Position numbers and translations under genes: made by a program
Shown: piece after piece, positions 7,922 to 15,808 of the stretch
Position numbering within the stretch: position 1 is the first letter of the stretch
Layout: each line of letters starts with the position of its first letter
NCBI RefSeq assembly: GCF_000407485.1
Contig: NZ_ASWD01000003.1
Coordinates: 62,001-126,000, forward strand
Direction: 5' to 3'
Source of the DNA: Enterococcus pallens ATCC BAA-351
GTDB lineage: Bacteria; Bacillota; Bacilli; Lactobacillales; Enterococcaceae
Length of the DNA: 64,000 nucleotides
Notes under the pieces: generated by a model
What the model was told of the DNA's origin: nothing
Database searches by the model: none
Seen by the model: only the letters and a program-made list of their open reading frames with translations

Positions 7922-8428
7922 CTAAATTAAATGAAAAATTCTTAGTCCTTCAACGACTCCAAATTCTGAATTACTTTTGGTTATATAATCACTTTGCTCC
8001 TTAATTTTTGAGCAGGCATTTCCCATGGCAACTCTAGTAGTACAAATTTTAAATAGTGCTAAATCTGCTTCAGTATTCCCAAAGGCGTATAGTTTTAACT
8101 TATCATCAGCGAATTCCTGAACAACTTTTCTCAGTCTTCTTTCTTTAAGTGTTTCAGGGTCATCTTCAACCGTATTCTCAATGTCTTTCAACTCTGCTCC
8201 ATTTAATAAGATACGGCTTTCTTTGTCACTGATAATTGAGTTTATCCCTAATCTTCTTACAATAACCTGCAAATTATCAAAACATTTATCTGTCACGATA
8301 ATTGGCAGGTATCCATTCCATCTCAAGTTTTTCATAGCAGTAATCATGGAAAACTCTATCTCATTCTTCTTATTTAACAGCACGCCTTCCACATTAAAAA
8401 AAACTAATCCGTTCATTTTTTTGATCAT
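7922..8428 (-). CDS. HAD/Cof-like protein lacking the nucleophile
   Basis: The 168-residue protein resembles Cof-type HAD phosphatases but is about 100 residues shorter, with most of the C2 cap missing. Motif I, normally DxDGTLL, reads FFNVEGVLL: the nucleophilic aspartate is Asn12 and the general acid is Glu14. Motif IV, normally GDxxND, reads GNTEAD (117-122), with Asn118. The C-terminal part AMGNACSKIKEQSDYIT is otherwise typical. GAGGTG precedes the ATG well. It lies downstream of the PTS 1 terminator. A phosphatase activity is unlikely; a binding or regulatory role, or slow decay, is inferred. Confidence 0.7.
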   Translation of the reverse strand: MIKKMNGLVFFNVEGVLLNKKNEIEFSMITAMKNLRWNGYLPIIVTDKCFDNLQVIVRRLGINSIISDKESRILLNGAELKDIENTVEDDPETLKERRLRKVVQEFADDKLKLYAFGNTEADLALFKICTTRVAMGNACSKIKEQSDYITKSNSEFGVVEGLRIFHLI

Positions 8429-8518
8429 ATTAACACCTCGGCTTTCTCAGTCACTTTATCCTTTTTGTTTACTTCTAACATCAATTATCCTCAACCCTTC
8501 AAAAGCAGAGGATAATTA

Positions 8519-8562
8519 TAAAAAAGCGGACAAGTCACTTTTTACAGTGACTCGTCTGCTTC
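8519..8562 (-). terminator. Terminator of PTS operon 1
   Basis: A long stem (AGCGGACAAGTCAC with GTGACTCGTCTGCT, 8525-8538 and 8547-8560) followed on the minus strand by TTTTTTAT separates EIIA from the HAD gene. Confidence 0.85.
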
Positions 8563-8567
8563 AATTA

Positions 8568-8996
8568 CTAAAGCGCTTCATCTTCTTCATCGTTTTCAGC
8601 ATGGTTAAAAAACTCAATAGTAGTAGACTTTAATCCATCTATATCCTGATGAATTTCATCTAAATTCTTTCCGTCTTTTGTTAAAAGTGTATTCAAAACA
8701 ATGGGCATATTCATTCCACTAACAATTAAAGAGTTATTGATCATATCTTTTTTATTGATTAGATCTATTGCGTTTGTAAATGGAGAACCTGATAAAATAT
8801 CGCAAAACAAGAGTATCTTATCTTCCTTTTTGATTTCCTGTAGAACTAGACTAAATTTCCTTCTAAAATCAGCTACCTGCATATCTTCTTCAAGTCCGAT
8901 TGCTTTAAAATCCTTACGCTCAGAAGTCATCATTTCTACAGCATTTTTTAATCCTTCCGCGAATTTACCATGACTAACTAAGAGAACATACTTCAT
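8568..8996 (-). CDS. PTS 1 EIIA, mannose family
   Basis: I choose the start at 8996 (MKYVLLVSHGKF), seven bases after AGGAG; the adjacent ATG at 8999 is also possible. The 142-residue protein is a mannose-family EIIA with the phosphorylated histidine at H9 in VSHGKFAEGL and the second conserved segment CDILSGSPFTNA. It passes phosphate from HPr to EIIB in the cytoplasm. It is the last gene of the operon EIIB-EIIC-EIID-GH1-EIIA, which is an unusual distal place for EIIA. Confidence 0.85.
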   Translation of the reverse strand: MKYVLLVSHGKFAEGLKNAVEMMTSERKDFKAIGLEEDMQVADFRRKFSLVLQEIKKEDKILLFCDILSGSPFTNAIDLINKKDMINNSLIVSGMNMPIVLNTLLTKDGKNLDEIHQDIDGLKSTTIEFFNHAENDEEDEAL

Positions 8997-9006
8997 CATT
9001 TCACTC

Positions 9007-10401
9007 CTATTCAATTGCACCCGCATCTATTATTTCTTTAAACCAATATAGGGATTTTTTAGGTTGTCTTTTATAAGTTTCCAAATCTAATTCCAGTAGC
9101 CCATAACGATTTTTGAAAGCATTCCGAGCTGAAAGATTATCAACGAATGACCACACCAAATAACCAAAACAATTTGAGCCCAGTTCTTTAATTCTCAGAG
9201 TGTTTTTCAAGTGTCCTTTGAGAAATTCAATTCGATAATCGTCATCAATTCGTCCATTCTTATTTCTAAAGCGGTTTTCACCTTCAATTCCGATTCCGTT
9301 CTCACTGACGAACCAAGGAATGTTCCCATAATCATTTTTGATTCTCATTCCAATGTCAATAATCGCTTCTTCATAAATCTCCCAGCCTCTATCGCTATTA
9401 AATTTACGCTCCGGCATTACCCATGGTTCATAATAGTATTCTGGATGAAAAGCTGTCTTATCAAACCTTGACTCTCTAGCTTTGACACGGATAGGAAAAT
9501 AGTAGTCCACACCGAGTACATCAATTTTATGATTTTTGATTTCTTCTAGATCCCCATCACGATAGTTAAACATGCAATCATGCTTTTTCAATTCTTCAAT
9601 AAATTCAGTTGGAAATTGTCCTTTAAGATAAGGATCAAGATACATCCGAACATGAAACAAATCGGCGTAATAAGCTGCTTGAACATCTCTAATTTCAGTA
9701 CTCCGAGCATAAATTGGAGTCATATGGACCATCGCGCCAATTTTACAGCCGTAATCTTTATATTGATGAACAATTTGCACAGCCTTGGAAGTTGCCAGGA
9801 TTTTATGAAAATGTGCTTGATAGGCTTCTTTGGGATCATGTTTAAATGGATACCAAATGCTATCCATATACCCATTGTCAATTGGAATATTTGGCTCAGT
9901 AAAAGCAAACCACCAATTAACCTCTGAGTGGAAATTTTCTAACACCTTCTCAACATATAATTGATAAAGCTCAACAGTTTCCCTTCCTACCCAGCCATTA
10001 TATTTTTCAAATAGAATAGCTGGAATATCCCAATGCTCTAAAGAAATCATTGGTTCCATCCCGTTCTTTTTAATTTCTTTAATAACTGATCGATAGTAGT
10101 CAACTGCTCTATTATCAACTTTACCAGTTAGAGGGTCTTTCATGAATCTTGCCCATTGAATGGTAAAACGAAAAGTGTTTAACCCAAAAGAGGCTATCGT
10201 TTTAATATCCTCTTTGTAGTTTGTATAAAAGTCACTCGCTTTTTGCGGCCCTACTTTGTCAAACCATATATCTGGATTCGTTTCATAAAATAGTTCTGCC
10301 CAGCTTTTTTGATCTGAATCCTTTCCTGCTATTCCTTCAATTTGCCAGGCACTGCTAGACGTTCCTATTAAGAAATTTTCCGGTATTTTTATTCTGCTCA
10401 T
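9007..10401 (-). CDS. GH1 glycosidase, probable 6-phospho-beta-glucosidase
   Basis: The 464-residue protein is a full-length GH1 TIM barrel: FLIGTSSSAWQIEG near the N-terminus, HWDIP (123-127), acid/base Glu169 and nucleophile Glu367 (VSENG). The C-terminal SARNAFKNRYGL retains Ser, Lys and Tyr in the arrangement used for 6-phosphate binding in phospho-glycosidases, which fits its place in a PTS operon. The residue before the acid/base, nearly always Asn, is Thr168 (FTEPN), so specificity may differ from ordinary phospho-beta-glucosidases. It lies 12 bases after EIID and 10 before EIIA. Confidence 0.85.
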   Translation of the reverse strand: MSRIKIPENFLIGTSSSAWQIEGIAGKDSDQKSWAELFYETNPDIWFDKVGPQKASDFYTNYKEDIKTIASFGLNTFRFTIQWARFMKDPLTGKVDNRAVDYYRSVIKEIKKNGMEPMISLEHWDIPAILFEKYNGWVGRETVELYQLYVEKVLENFHSEVNWWFAFTEPNIPIDNGYMDSIWYPFKHDPKEAYQAHFHKILATSKAVQIVHQYKDYGCKIGAMVHMTPIYARSTEIRDVQAAYYADLFHVRMYLDPYLKGQFPTEFIEELKKHDCMFNYRDGDLEEIKNHKIDVLGVDYYFPIRVKARESRFDKTAFHPEYYYEPWVMPERKFNSDRGWEIYEEAIIDIGMRIKNDYGNIPWFVSENGIGIEGENRFRNKNGRIDDDYRIEFLKGHLKNTLRIKELGSNCFGYLVWSFVDNLSARNAFKNRYGLLELDLETYKRQPKKSLYWFKEIIDAGAIE

Positions 10402-10413
10402 TATTTTTCCCTC

Positions 10414-11226
10414 CTAAAAAATACCAACAGCAACACCAGCTAAAGCAATGATCAAAAATACTAGAATCATTTTTAATGAGGATACATTCTTCCTCGACAT
10501 CAGCCACCAGCTAAGTAAAATTACCAAAAGGGGAACCAGATTGGGAAAGATCGTATTTACCATATCATTCGCAACAATACCTTCGCTTCCGCCAGTAGCA
10601 CCAATCGTAAAATTCAACTTCAATGAAACATATGAAGCACCCACTCCGCCAACGACAATTGCGCCAAGAACGTTAATTGCTTTTCTGACCTTTTGTGCAG
10701 TTTCCCCAATTAAAATATCAATCGATTTTGTTCCTAATGTATAGCCTTTCATGAAAAGAGTATACGAAATTGGAATCATGGCTCCTAAGTAGGCAATGAT
10801 ATAAAACAATGGACCAATAATGCTGCCATCCTGTGACATTCCAACTGCAATCGAAAGTAATAATGGAATTAGCATACCTGGTACCATCGCATCACCGATA
10901 CCAGCTAATGGACCCATTAAACCAACTTTAATGCTATTAATGGTTTCATCATCAATTTCCACACCATTTGCTCTTTCTTCTTCTAGTCCGCACACAACGC
11001 CGCCAATAATACTACCAATTTGCGGCTCGGTACAATAGAATCCGCTATGTCGCATCAATCCCTTTTGAACTTCCTCAGGTCTGTTGGGATATAGCTCCTT
11101 TAATATGGGAATCATTGAATCGCAAAAGCCAAAAGCCATTTCCCATTGATAGGTCATATCTACTAAATAGCCTGCCTCCCAACGAATCCAACTTTCTTTC
11201 AAGGCTTTTTTACTAAGCTTTTTCAT
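10414..11226 (-). CDS. PTS 1 EIID, mannose family
   Basis: The 270-residue membrane protein matches EIID of mannose-family PTS: a cytoplasmic N-terminal region with MRHSGFYCTEPQIGSIIGG, the conserved GLMGPLAGIGDAMVPG (about 127-142), and C-terminal membrane segments. With EIIC it forms the translocation channel. Its ATG overlaps the EIIC stop by one base, showing tight coupling. Confidence 0.9.
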   Translation of the reverse strand: MKKLSKKALKESWIRWEAGYLVDMTYQWEMAFGFCDSMIPILKELYPNRPEEVQKGLMRHSGFYCTEPQIGSIIGGVVCGLEEERANGVEIDDETINSIKVGLMGPLAGIGDAMVPGMLIPLLLSIAVGMSQDGSIIGPLFYIIAYLGAMIPISYTLFMKGYTLGTKSIDILIGETAQKVRKAINVLGAIVVGGVGASYVSLKLNFTIGATGGSEGIVANDMVNTIFPNLVPLLVILLSWWLMSRKNVSSLKMILVFLIIALAGVAVGIF

Positions 11227-12044
11227 TACAAAACCTCCTCTAAATCATCATCATCTGCCGCTAAGTTTTTTGGCATACCATCACTTTTCTGATAAGACAT
11301 TAAAGCAAAGAAGCCAGCGATTATTGCTAAAGAAACCATATTTACACCAAGAGCAGATACTAATGTAAATCCAAAAACAATTGTTAAAAGATCGCCTAAA
11401 TCCTTTACTAGGTTTTTCACTAAAAGCCCTACTCCAATTGCTGGGAATAAACCACCTAAAACAGTTAATACTCTCATAACGTAGGACTCAGCAGGAAATG
11501 TATTAATAATCCATGCTGCCACATCTTGTCCGTAATACAACACCATAAAAGTAGGAATCAAACGAGATGCAAGTAGCAATAATTGAGGAAAAATCCAATG
11601 ATTTCTTAAAAATACCTTCTCATCTCCATTTTGGATAGCAGTAATCACACGTTCATTGAACCCCGAGTTTAAAATACACACGAGATTATGCAAAATAATA
11701 CCGACAGCTCCCATCGCGGTGGCGATCGAAACGGCAGCCTCAATACTTGAACCATTTCTAACAGCTACAATTCCTAATCCAACCCCAATGAATGCAGCCG
11801 CATTGAGATCGGTAGGCATGGTGCCCCCCGGTGTAACCATTGCAATAAACACAGTCTGGACCGCTGCCCCTACAATAATTCCAGTTTGAATATCACCAAG
11901 AATTACCCCAATTAATAAGCCAGATACCAATGGTCGTCCAACCACATACCAACCACCTATACATCCTAGTAACCAAGGTGACATAAATGATCCTATATAC
12001 GCGAGAATACCTATTAAAAAAGCCTGAAAGATATTTATATCCAT
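11226..12044 (-). CDS. PTS 1 EIIC, mannose family
   Basis: The 272-residue polytopic membrane protein is a mannose/sorbose-type EIIC (GRPLVSGLLIGVILGDIQTG, then VTPGGTMPTDLN). It binds and translocates the sugar with EIID. It ends in an acidic tail (AADDDDLEEVL). Substrate is not deducible, but the GH1 gene in the operon suggests a beta-linked disaccharide or glycoside. Confidence 0.9.
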   Translation of the reverse strand: MDINIFQAFLIGILAYIGSFMSPWLLGCIGGWYVVGRPLVSGLLIGVILGDIQTGIIVGAAVQTVFIAMVTPGGTMPTDLNAAAFIGVGLGIVAVRNGSSIEAAVSIATAMGAVGIILHNLVCILNSGFNERVITAIQNGDEKVFLRNHWIFPQLLLLASRLIPTFMVLYYGQDVAAWIINTFPAESYVMRVLTVLGGLFPAIGVGLLVKNLVKDLGDLLTIVFGFTLVSALGVNMVSLAIIAGFFALMSYQKSDGMPKNLAADDDDLEEVL

Positions 12045-12061
12045 AATTTTACCTACCTTTT

Positions 12062-12565
12062 CTATTTGTTAGCGAAAGCTAAAAGCTCATCTTTTACAGC
12101 AGAAAATTTTACCTTAGTAGCATCTGGAACAATTTGATACTCAATCTCATATCCTTTGTCAAAAATCTTTTGATATGCTTCAACATCAGAAGCTGTTACA
12201 TCACAGTTTTTTCCAACTTGAAAAGCATCTTCTTTGGCACTTTGAGGACCAACGTTAAGAACAGTTACATTTGTTTGCATGTCATGATCGACTAATAGTT
12301 TACACATCGTTTCGGGTTCCTTAGTAATTACAAAATAGTTTTTGGCACTCTTTTCTGCCTCGTGCATTTTTGATAGGAACTGTTCCATAGTCCAAACGAA
12401 TGTCTTTTTGTCCGAAGAAGCCTTCAATGCTTGCTTAATTAACGGATCTTTTGCCGCTTTATCGTTAACTGCAATTAGACCATCGCATTGACGTTCCATC
12501 GCCCATCTTGTTACAACTTGCCCATGAATAATCCTATCATCGCACCTCAAAAAACTAATTGTCAT
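12062..12565 (-). CDS. PTS 1 EIIB, mannose family
   Basis: The start at 12565 (MTISFLRCDDRIIHGQ) follows AAGGGGAT. The 167-residue protein is a mannose-family EIIB with its phosphorylated histidine at H14 in RIIHGQV. It takes phosphate from EIIA and passes it to the incoming sugar. It is the first gene of PTS operon 1. Confidence 0.9.
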   Translation of the reverse strand: MTISFLRCDDRIIHGQVVTRWAMERQCDGLIAVNDKAAKDPLIKQALKASSDKKTFVWTMEQFLSKMHEAEKSAKNYFVITKEPETMCKLLVDHDMQTNVTVLNVGPQSAKEDAFQVGKNCDVTASDVEAYQKIFDKGYEIEYQIVPDATKVKFSAVKDELLAFANK

Positions 12566-12686
12566 AAAAATCCCCTTCCCCATTGCTAGAATTTTTTTCA
12601 GATAGTTGCGCTAAGCTAACTGATGTCTAACACTTTTGTATTGTTTTTTCTATACTAAACTAGTTTTGTATTTTTAATACATTCCT

Positions 12687-12723
12687 ACTATAGTATAAAA
12701 AAAACATTTTGTAAACGCTTTTT
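12687..12723 (-). promoter_or_regulatory. PTS 1 promoter overlapped by a cre site
   Basis: On the minus strand TTTACA (12710-12715) and TATAGT (12687-12692) are 17 bases apart. The plus-strand sequence TTTGTAAACGCTTTTT (12708-12723) fits the catabolite-responsive element consensus WWTGAAARCGYTTWNN with one mismatch and covers the -35 box. CcpA repression by steric block is the expected effect. No sigma-54 element is seen here. Confidence 0.75.
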
Positions 12724-12763
12724 GTAGTTTTTTTACAAAAAAATTTCCTGCTTATTTACTAGA

Positions 12764-12793
12764 AAAAGCCACGGAGAAATTTCCATGGCTTTT
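12764..12793 (-). terminator. Terminator after the chimeric remnant
   Basis: AAAAGCCACGGA pairs imperfectly with TCCATGGCTTTT; a T-run follows on the minus strand. Confidence 0.7.
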
Positions 12794-12810
12794 GACTAGT
12801 TTACTACTTT

Positions 12811-13345
12811 TTATGTACTAAAAACTTTATAGTAATGTCTCAAGCAACTCTTCATTGAATGGGAAACTACTTTTTTCAATTCAAGATAGTTTACTAGTTT
12901 TTCTTTACTAATTCCTTCTTGGGCAGCATTTATCAAGTCGGAAAAAATATTCATTTTGCTGATTCCCTCTAATCCACATCGTTTAAGATTTTCATCACCT
13001 GATGAAGAACCGCCGTGTAATACTAAGGGAGTTTGTATTGCTGCAACAATTTCTTCATAGGTAATCCAATCTTCCACATCTAACAAAAATTTCACAATGA
13101 AAAATATTCTTTCTTCAAACGCGAAGTGTTCACTAACCTTTAAATCTTCAACAGCACCCGTAAGGATGTATCCTTTATTCTTGTTGGTAAGAAGCTGAGA
13201 ATCAATCAAATAGTTTTCATTTAAATCTTTCACTTAATTCCGGACACTACGATCTGAAATACCTAGTCTTTTAGCAATCTCTCTTCCTTTTAAGTCATTG
13301 TGTTCTTCTTGCAGCATAACGATTAATCTTAAATATTTTTCCTTC
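12811..13345 (-). pseudogene. Chimeric remnant: HTH regulator N-terminus fused to aldolase C-terminus
   Basis: Reading leftward from about 13345, the frame encodes a helix-turn-helix segment (MLQEEHNDLKGREIAKRLG, then ISDRSVRN) of the kind that opens PRD-type regulators. It meets an in-frame TAA just before VKDLNENYLID. The frame then continues to 12811. Its last 75 residues, from TPLVLHGGSSSGDENLKRCG, are the C-terminal third of a class II aldolase and closely match the intact aldolase at 14956-15795. So a deletion joined a regulator gene to an aldolase gene, and a nonsense codon followed. The tail carries one zinc ligand only and cannot be an enzyme. Confidence 0.8.
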
Positions 13346-13400
13346 TAAAAAAAATTACAGCCTTTAAAGCTTTCTAATAATTGGTTTGGTCACTCTTAAC

Positions 13401-13441
13401 TAATATGTTTATCTACCACACCGTTAGGAAATATTTGTTTA
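13401..13441 (-). repeat. Sequence block A shared with the region upstream of the iron ADH gene
   Basis: On the minus strand this block contains ACAAATATTT, TTTCCTAA and GGTAGATAAA in the same order as block B at 14852-14907. It lies upstream of the HTH remnant. It may be an old operator. Confidence 0.45.
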
Positions 13442-13555
13442 TTACATCAATGTATCTAAACTAATAATAATTTGGATGTTTGTAATTAGAATACATAGAG
13501 TTATAAATGTAAACTATTATTCAACTTTTCTAATTTTTTCTTTCTCCTGAAAAAA

Positions 13556-13592
13556 GAAAGGGCCATAAACAAACAATCTGTTTGACCCTTTC
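13556..13592 (-). terminator. Terminator after the iron alcohol dehydrogenase gene
   Basis: GAAAGGG (13556-13562) pairs with CCCTTTC (13586-13592), with an inner AAACA/TGTTT stem, and T-rich sequence follows on the minus strand. Confidence 0.7.
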
Positions 13593-13625
13593 CTCATCTA
13601 GTTCCATCGCTAGTCGTTCTTTTTC

Positions 13626-14786
13626 CTATTCAAATGCTTGTTCAAAAAGATCCATAATTTCTTCTTTATTCCCTTTACGAGGATTACTGAATGCATTTCC
13701 ATCTCTCAAAGCATTTTCCGCCATTAATCCAAAGTCTTCCCGTTTTACTCCCATAACTTTAAGGTTCTTTGGAATACCAACATCGGCAGAAAGACGCTCA
13801 ATTGCTTCGATTGCTTTATCGGCAGCCTCTAAAGTAGAAAGTCCTGTAGTATTCTCTCCAAGATAGTCAGCAATTTTTGCGAACTTCTCAGGATTTGAAA
13901 TCAAGTTGTACCGTTCTACTACAGGTAACAGTATCGAATTGGCTACACCGTGAGCCATATCGTATTGTCCTCCCAATTGATGTGCCATCGCATGGACATA
14001 ACCTAAATCACCATTATTGAAAGCCATACCTGCTAATACCGATGCATAAGCCATTTTTTCTCTTGCAGCGATATCTTGACCATTGGCTACTGCTTGTCTC
14101 AGGTTTTGAGCAATCAACCTCATAGCCTGGATCGCACATCCATCTGTTAATGGCGTTGCGTTAGCTGATACATAGCATTCAACCGCATGAGTCAAAGCAT
14201 CCATTCCAGTAGCTGCTGTAAGTCCTTTGGGAACACTTAACATCAGATATGGATCATTAATTGAAACCAGAGGAACATTTCTCCAACTAACAATTACAAA
14301 TTTCAAATGTGTCTCTTCGTCTGTTAAGACACAATGTTTTGTAATTTCGCTTGCGGTACCAGCGGTAGTATTAACGGCAAAAATCGGAGGGAGCTTTTCT
14401 GTTAGCAGCTCAATTCCGGCATATTTTTTTAAATCTTTGCCGTGGGTAACAGCGATTGCTATACCTTTTCCGCAGTCATGAGAAGATCCGCCACCAACTG
14501 TGATAACTGAATCACAGTTCTCTTTGTTGTAAAGATCTAGTCCAGCAATACAATTAGCGATTTTGGGATTTGGCTCAACTTGATCAAAGATGGCATATTC
14601 AAGCCCTTTATCTTCTAAAGACTTCACTACTTGTGCAACAGGTCCATCCTTTAGTGTTCGTAAGAAAGCATCGGTTACTATCAGTGACTTCTTAGCCTCG
14701 AACATCTCAACTTTATCACCTAAAACATCGACAGAACCTTCACCGAAGTAGTTCAGGCTAGGCATTAAAAAATCTTTTACAGTCAT
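13626..14786 (-). CDS. Iron-containing alcohol dehydrogenase
   Basis: The 386-residue protein belongs to group III iron-dependent alcohol dehydrogenases (1,3-propanediol dehydrogenase / lactaldehyde reductase / methanol dehydrogenase type). It has the NAD-binding GGGSSHD (98-104) and the metal ligands Asp196, His200, His265 and His279. It has its own ribosome-binding site (CGGAGAG) and lies between two terminators, so it is a separate transcription unit next to the PTS 2 operon. Reduction of a short aldehyde released by the neighbouring aldolase is a plausible role (inference). Confidence 0.85.
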   Translation of the reverse strand: MTVKDFLMPSLNYFGEGSVDVLGDKVEMFEAKKSLIVTDAFLRTLKDGPVAQVVKSLEDKGLEYAIFDQVEPNPKIANCIAGLDLYNKENCDSVITVGGGSSHDCGKGIAIAVTHGKDLKKYAGIELLTEKLPPIFAVNTTAGTASEITKHCVLTDEETHLKFVIVSWRNVPLVSINDPYLMLSVPKGLTAATGMDALTHAVECYVSANATPLTDGCAIQAMRLIAQNLRQAVANGQDIAAREKMAYASVLAGMAFNNGDLGYVHAMAHQLGGQYDMAHGVANSILLPVVERYNLISNPEKFAKIADYLGENTTGLSTLEAADKAIEAIERLSADVGIPKNLKVMGVKREDFGLMAENALRDGNAFSNPRKGNKEEIMDLFEQAFE

Positions 14787-14851
14787 TTTATTCTCTCCGA
14801 TCTGATTTCCTTTTTCATTCTGGTTATAGAATAACTATTATTAATGTCTTG

Positions 14852-14907
14852 GACTACGATATTTATCTACCTAATTATTAGGAAAGATTTCACAAAATAT
14901 TTGTTTA
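14852..14907 (-). promoter_or_regulatory. Block B: candidate operator upstream of the iron ADH gene
   Basis: It shares three ordered sub-blocks with block A at 13401-13441 and has a 12-base insertion relative to it. It also contains the inverted repeat CCTAAT-A-ATTAGG. Both blocks lie just 5' of a gene, which suggests a common regulator site. Confidence 0.4.
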
Positions 14908-14938
14908 AAAGCAACCAGAAAAATACCTGGTTGCTTTT
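14907..14938 (-). terminator. Terminator of the PTS 2 operon
   Basis: A perfect 12-bp stem AAAAGCAACCAG / CTGGTTGCTTTT lies 17 bases past the aldolase stop. Confidence 0.8.
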
Positions 14939-14955
14939 GTTCTAAAGATTAGAAA

Positions 14956-15795
14956 TTAGCCTTTGAGCTTTTGGGTTTCAAAAACTTCAAAATAGTGAGT
15001 TAAGCAGTCTTTCATTCCCGCATTCGCGGCTTGCTTAACATCCAAATAATTGTCTGGTTTTTGTTGTCGTATATTTTCCATTGCCGCATTAACTAAATCT
15101 GAAAAAATATTAATTTTAGCAATCCCTTCAAGACCACAGCGCTTAAGGTTAGCGTCACCTGAAGAGGAGCCCCCGTGCAGAACAAGTGGTGTAGCTACTG
15201 CTTCAGCAATCTCCTTCAAGCGTTCAAAATTAATTTCTGGTACCCCTTTGTACATTCCATGAGCAGTGCCAATTGATATAGCTAATGAATCTACTTCCGT
15301 TGCCTCAATGAATTTTTTTGCATCTTCAACAGTGGTATATTTTGAATCTGTCTGAGCGTGATTTTCGTAGTTCACCCCTGAACCAACGTGACCGATCTCT
15401 GCTTCCACCACCACCCCTTTAGGATGAGCATAAGCGATAATTTCTTTTGTCTTTTTAACATTTGTTTCAAAATCATCTTGGGAAGCATCAATCATGACGG
15501 AAGAAAAACCTAGGTCAATCGCTCTTTTAATAATGCTAGGCGTCATTCCATGATCCAAATGAAGAACTACTGGAACGGATGCTTGTTCAGCCAAATATTT
15601 ACCATTTAATGCAGCTTCTTCTAAAGATATCAGTTCAATATGAGATTCAGCTAAGGCGATAATAACTGGAACACCCAATTTTTCTGCCGTCTCCACATGA
15701 CACTTCATTGATTCAATATCGATAAAATTTGGTGCTGGAATCGCACAATGCTTGTCTCGTGCTTGTTTAAACAATTCCTTTGATGTTACTAACAT
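14956..15795 (-). CDS. Class II fructose/tagatose-bisphosphate-type aldolase
   Basis: The 279-residue protein is a zinc-dependent class II aldolase of the FbaA/GatY/KbaY/IolJ family. It shows LHLDHG (catalytic Asp81, zinc His82), GTAHG (second zinc His) and LHGGSSSGD (third zinc His and phosphate loop). It is the last gene of the PTS 2 operon, 13 bases after the zinc dehydrogenase. No kinase is encoded in the operon, so the substrate may be a mono-phosphorylated ketose instead of a bisphosphate (inference). A truncated copy of its C-terminus lies in the remnant at 12811-13345. Confidence 0.85.
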   Translation of the reverse strand: MLVTSKELFKQARDKHCAIPAPNFIDIESMKCHVETAEKLGVPVIIALAESHIELISLEEAALNGKYLAEQASVPVVLHLDHGMTPSIIKRAIDLGFSSVMIDASQDDFETNVKKTKEIIAYAHPKGVVVEAEIGHVGSGVNYENHAQTDSKYTTVEDAKKFIEATEVDSLAISIGTAHGMYKGVPEINFERLKEIAEAVATPLVLHGGSSSGDANLKRCGLEGIAKINIFSDLVNAAMENIRQQKPDNYLDVKQAANAGMKDCLTHYFEVFETQKLKG

Positions 15796-15808
15796 AGTTC
15801 AGCCTCCT

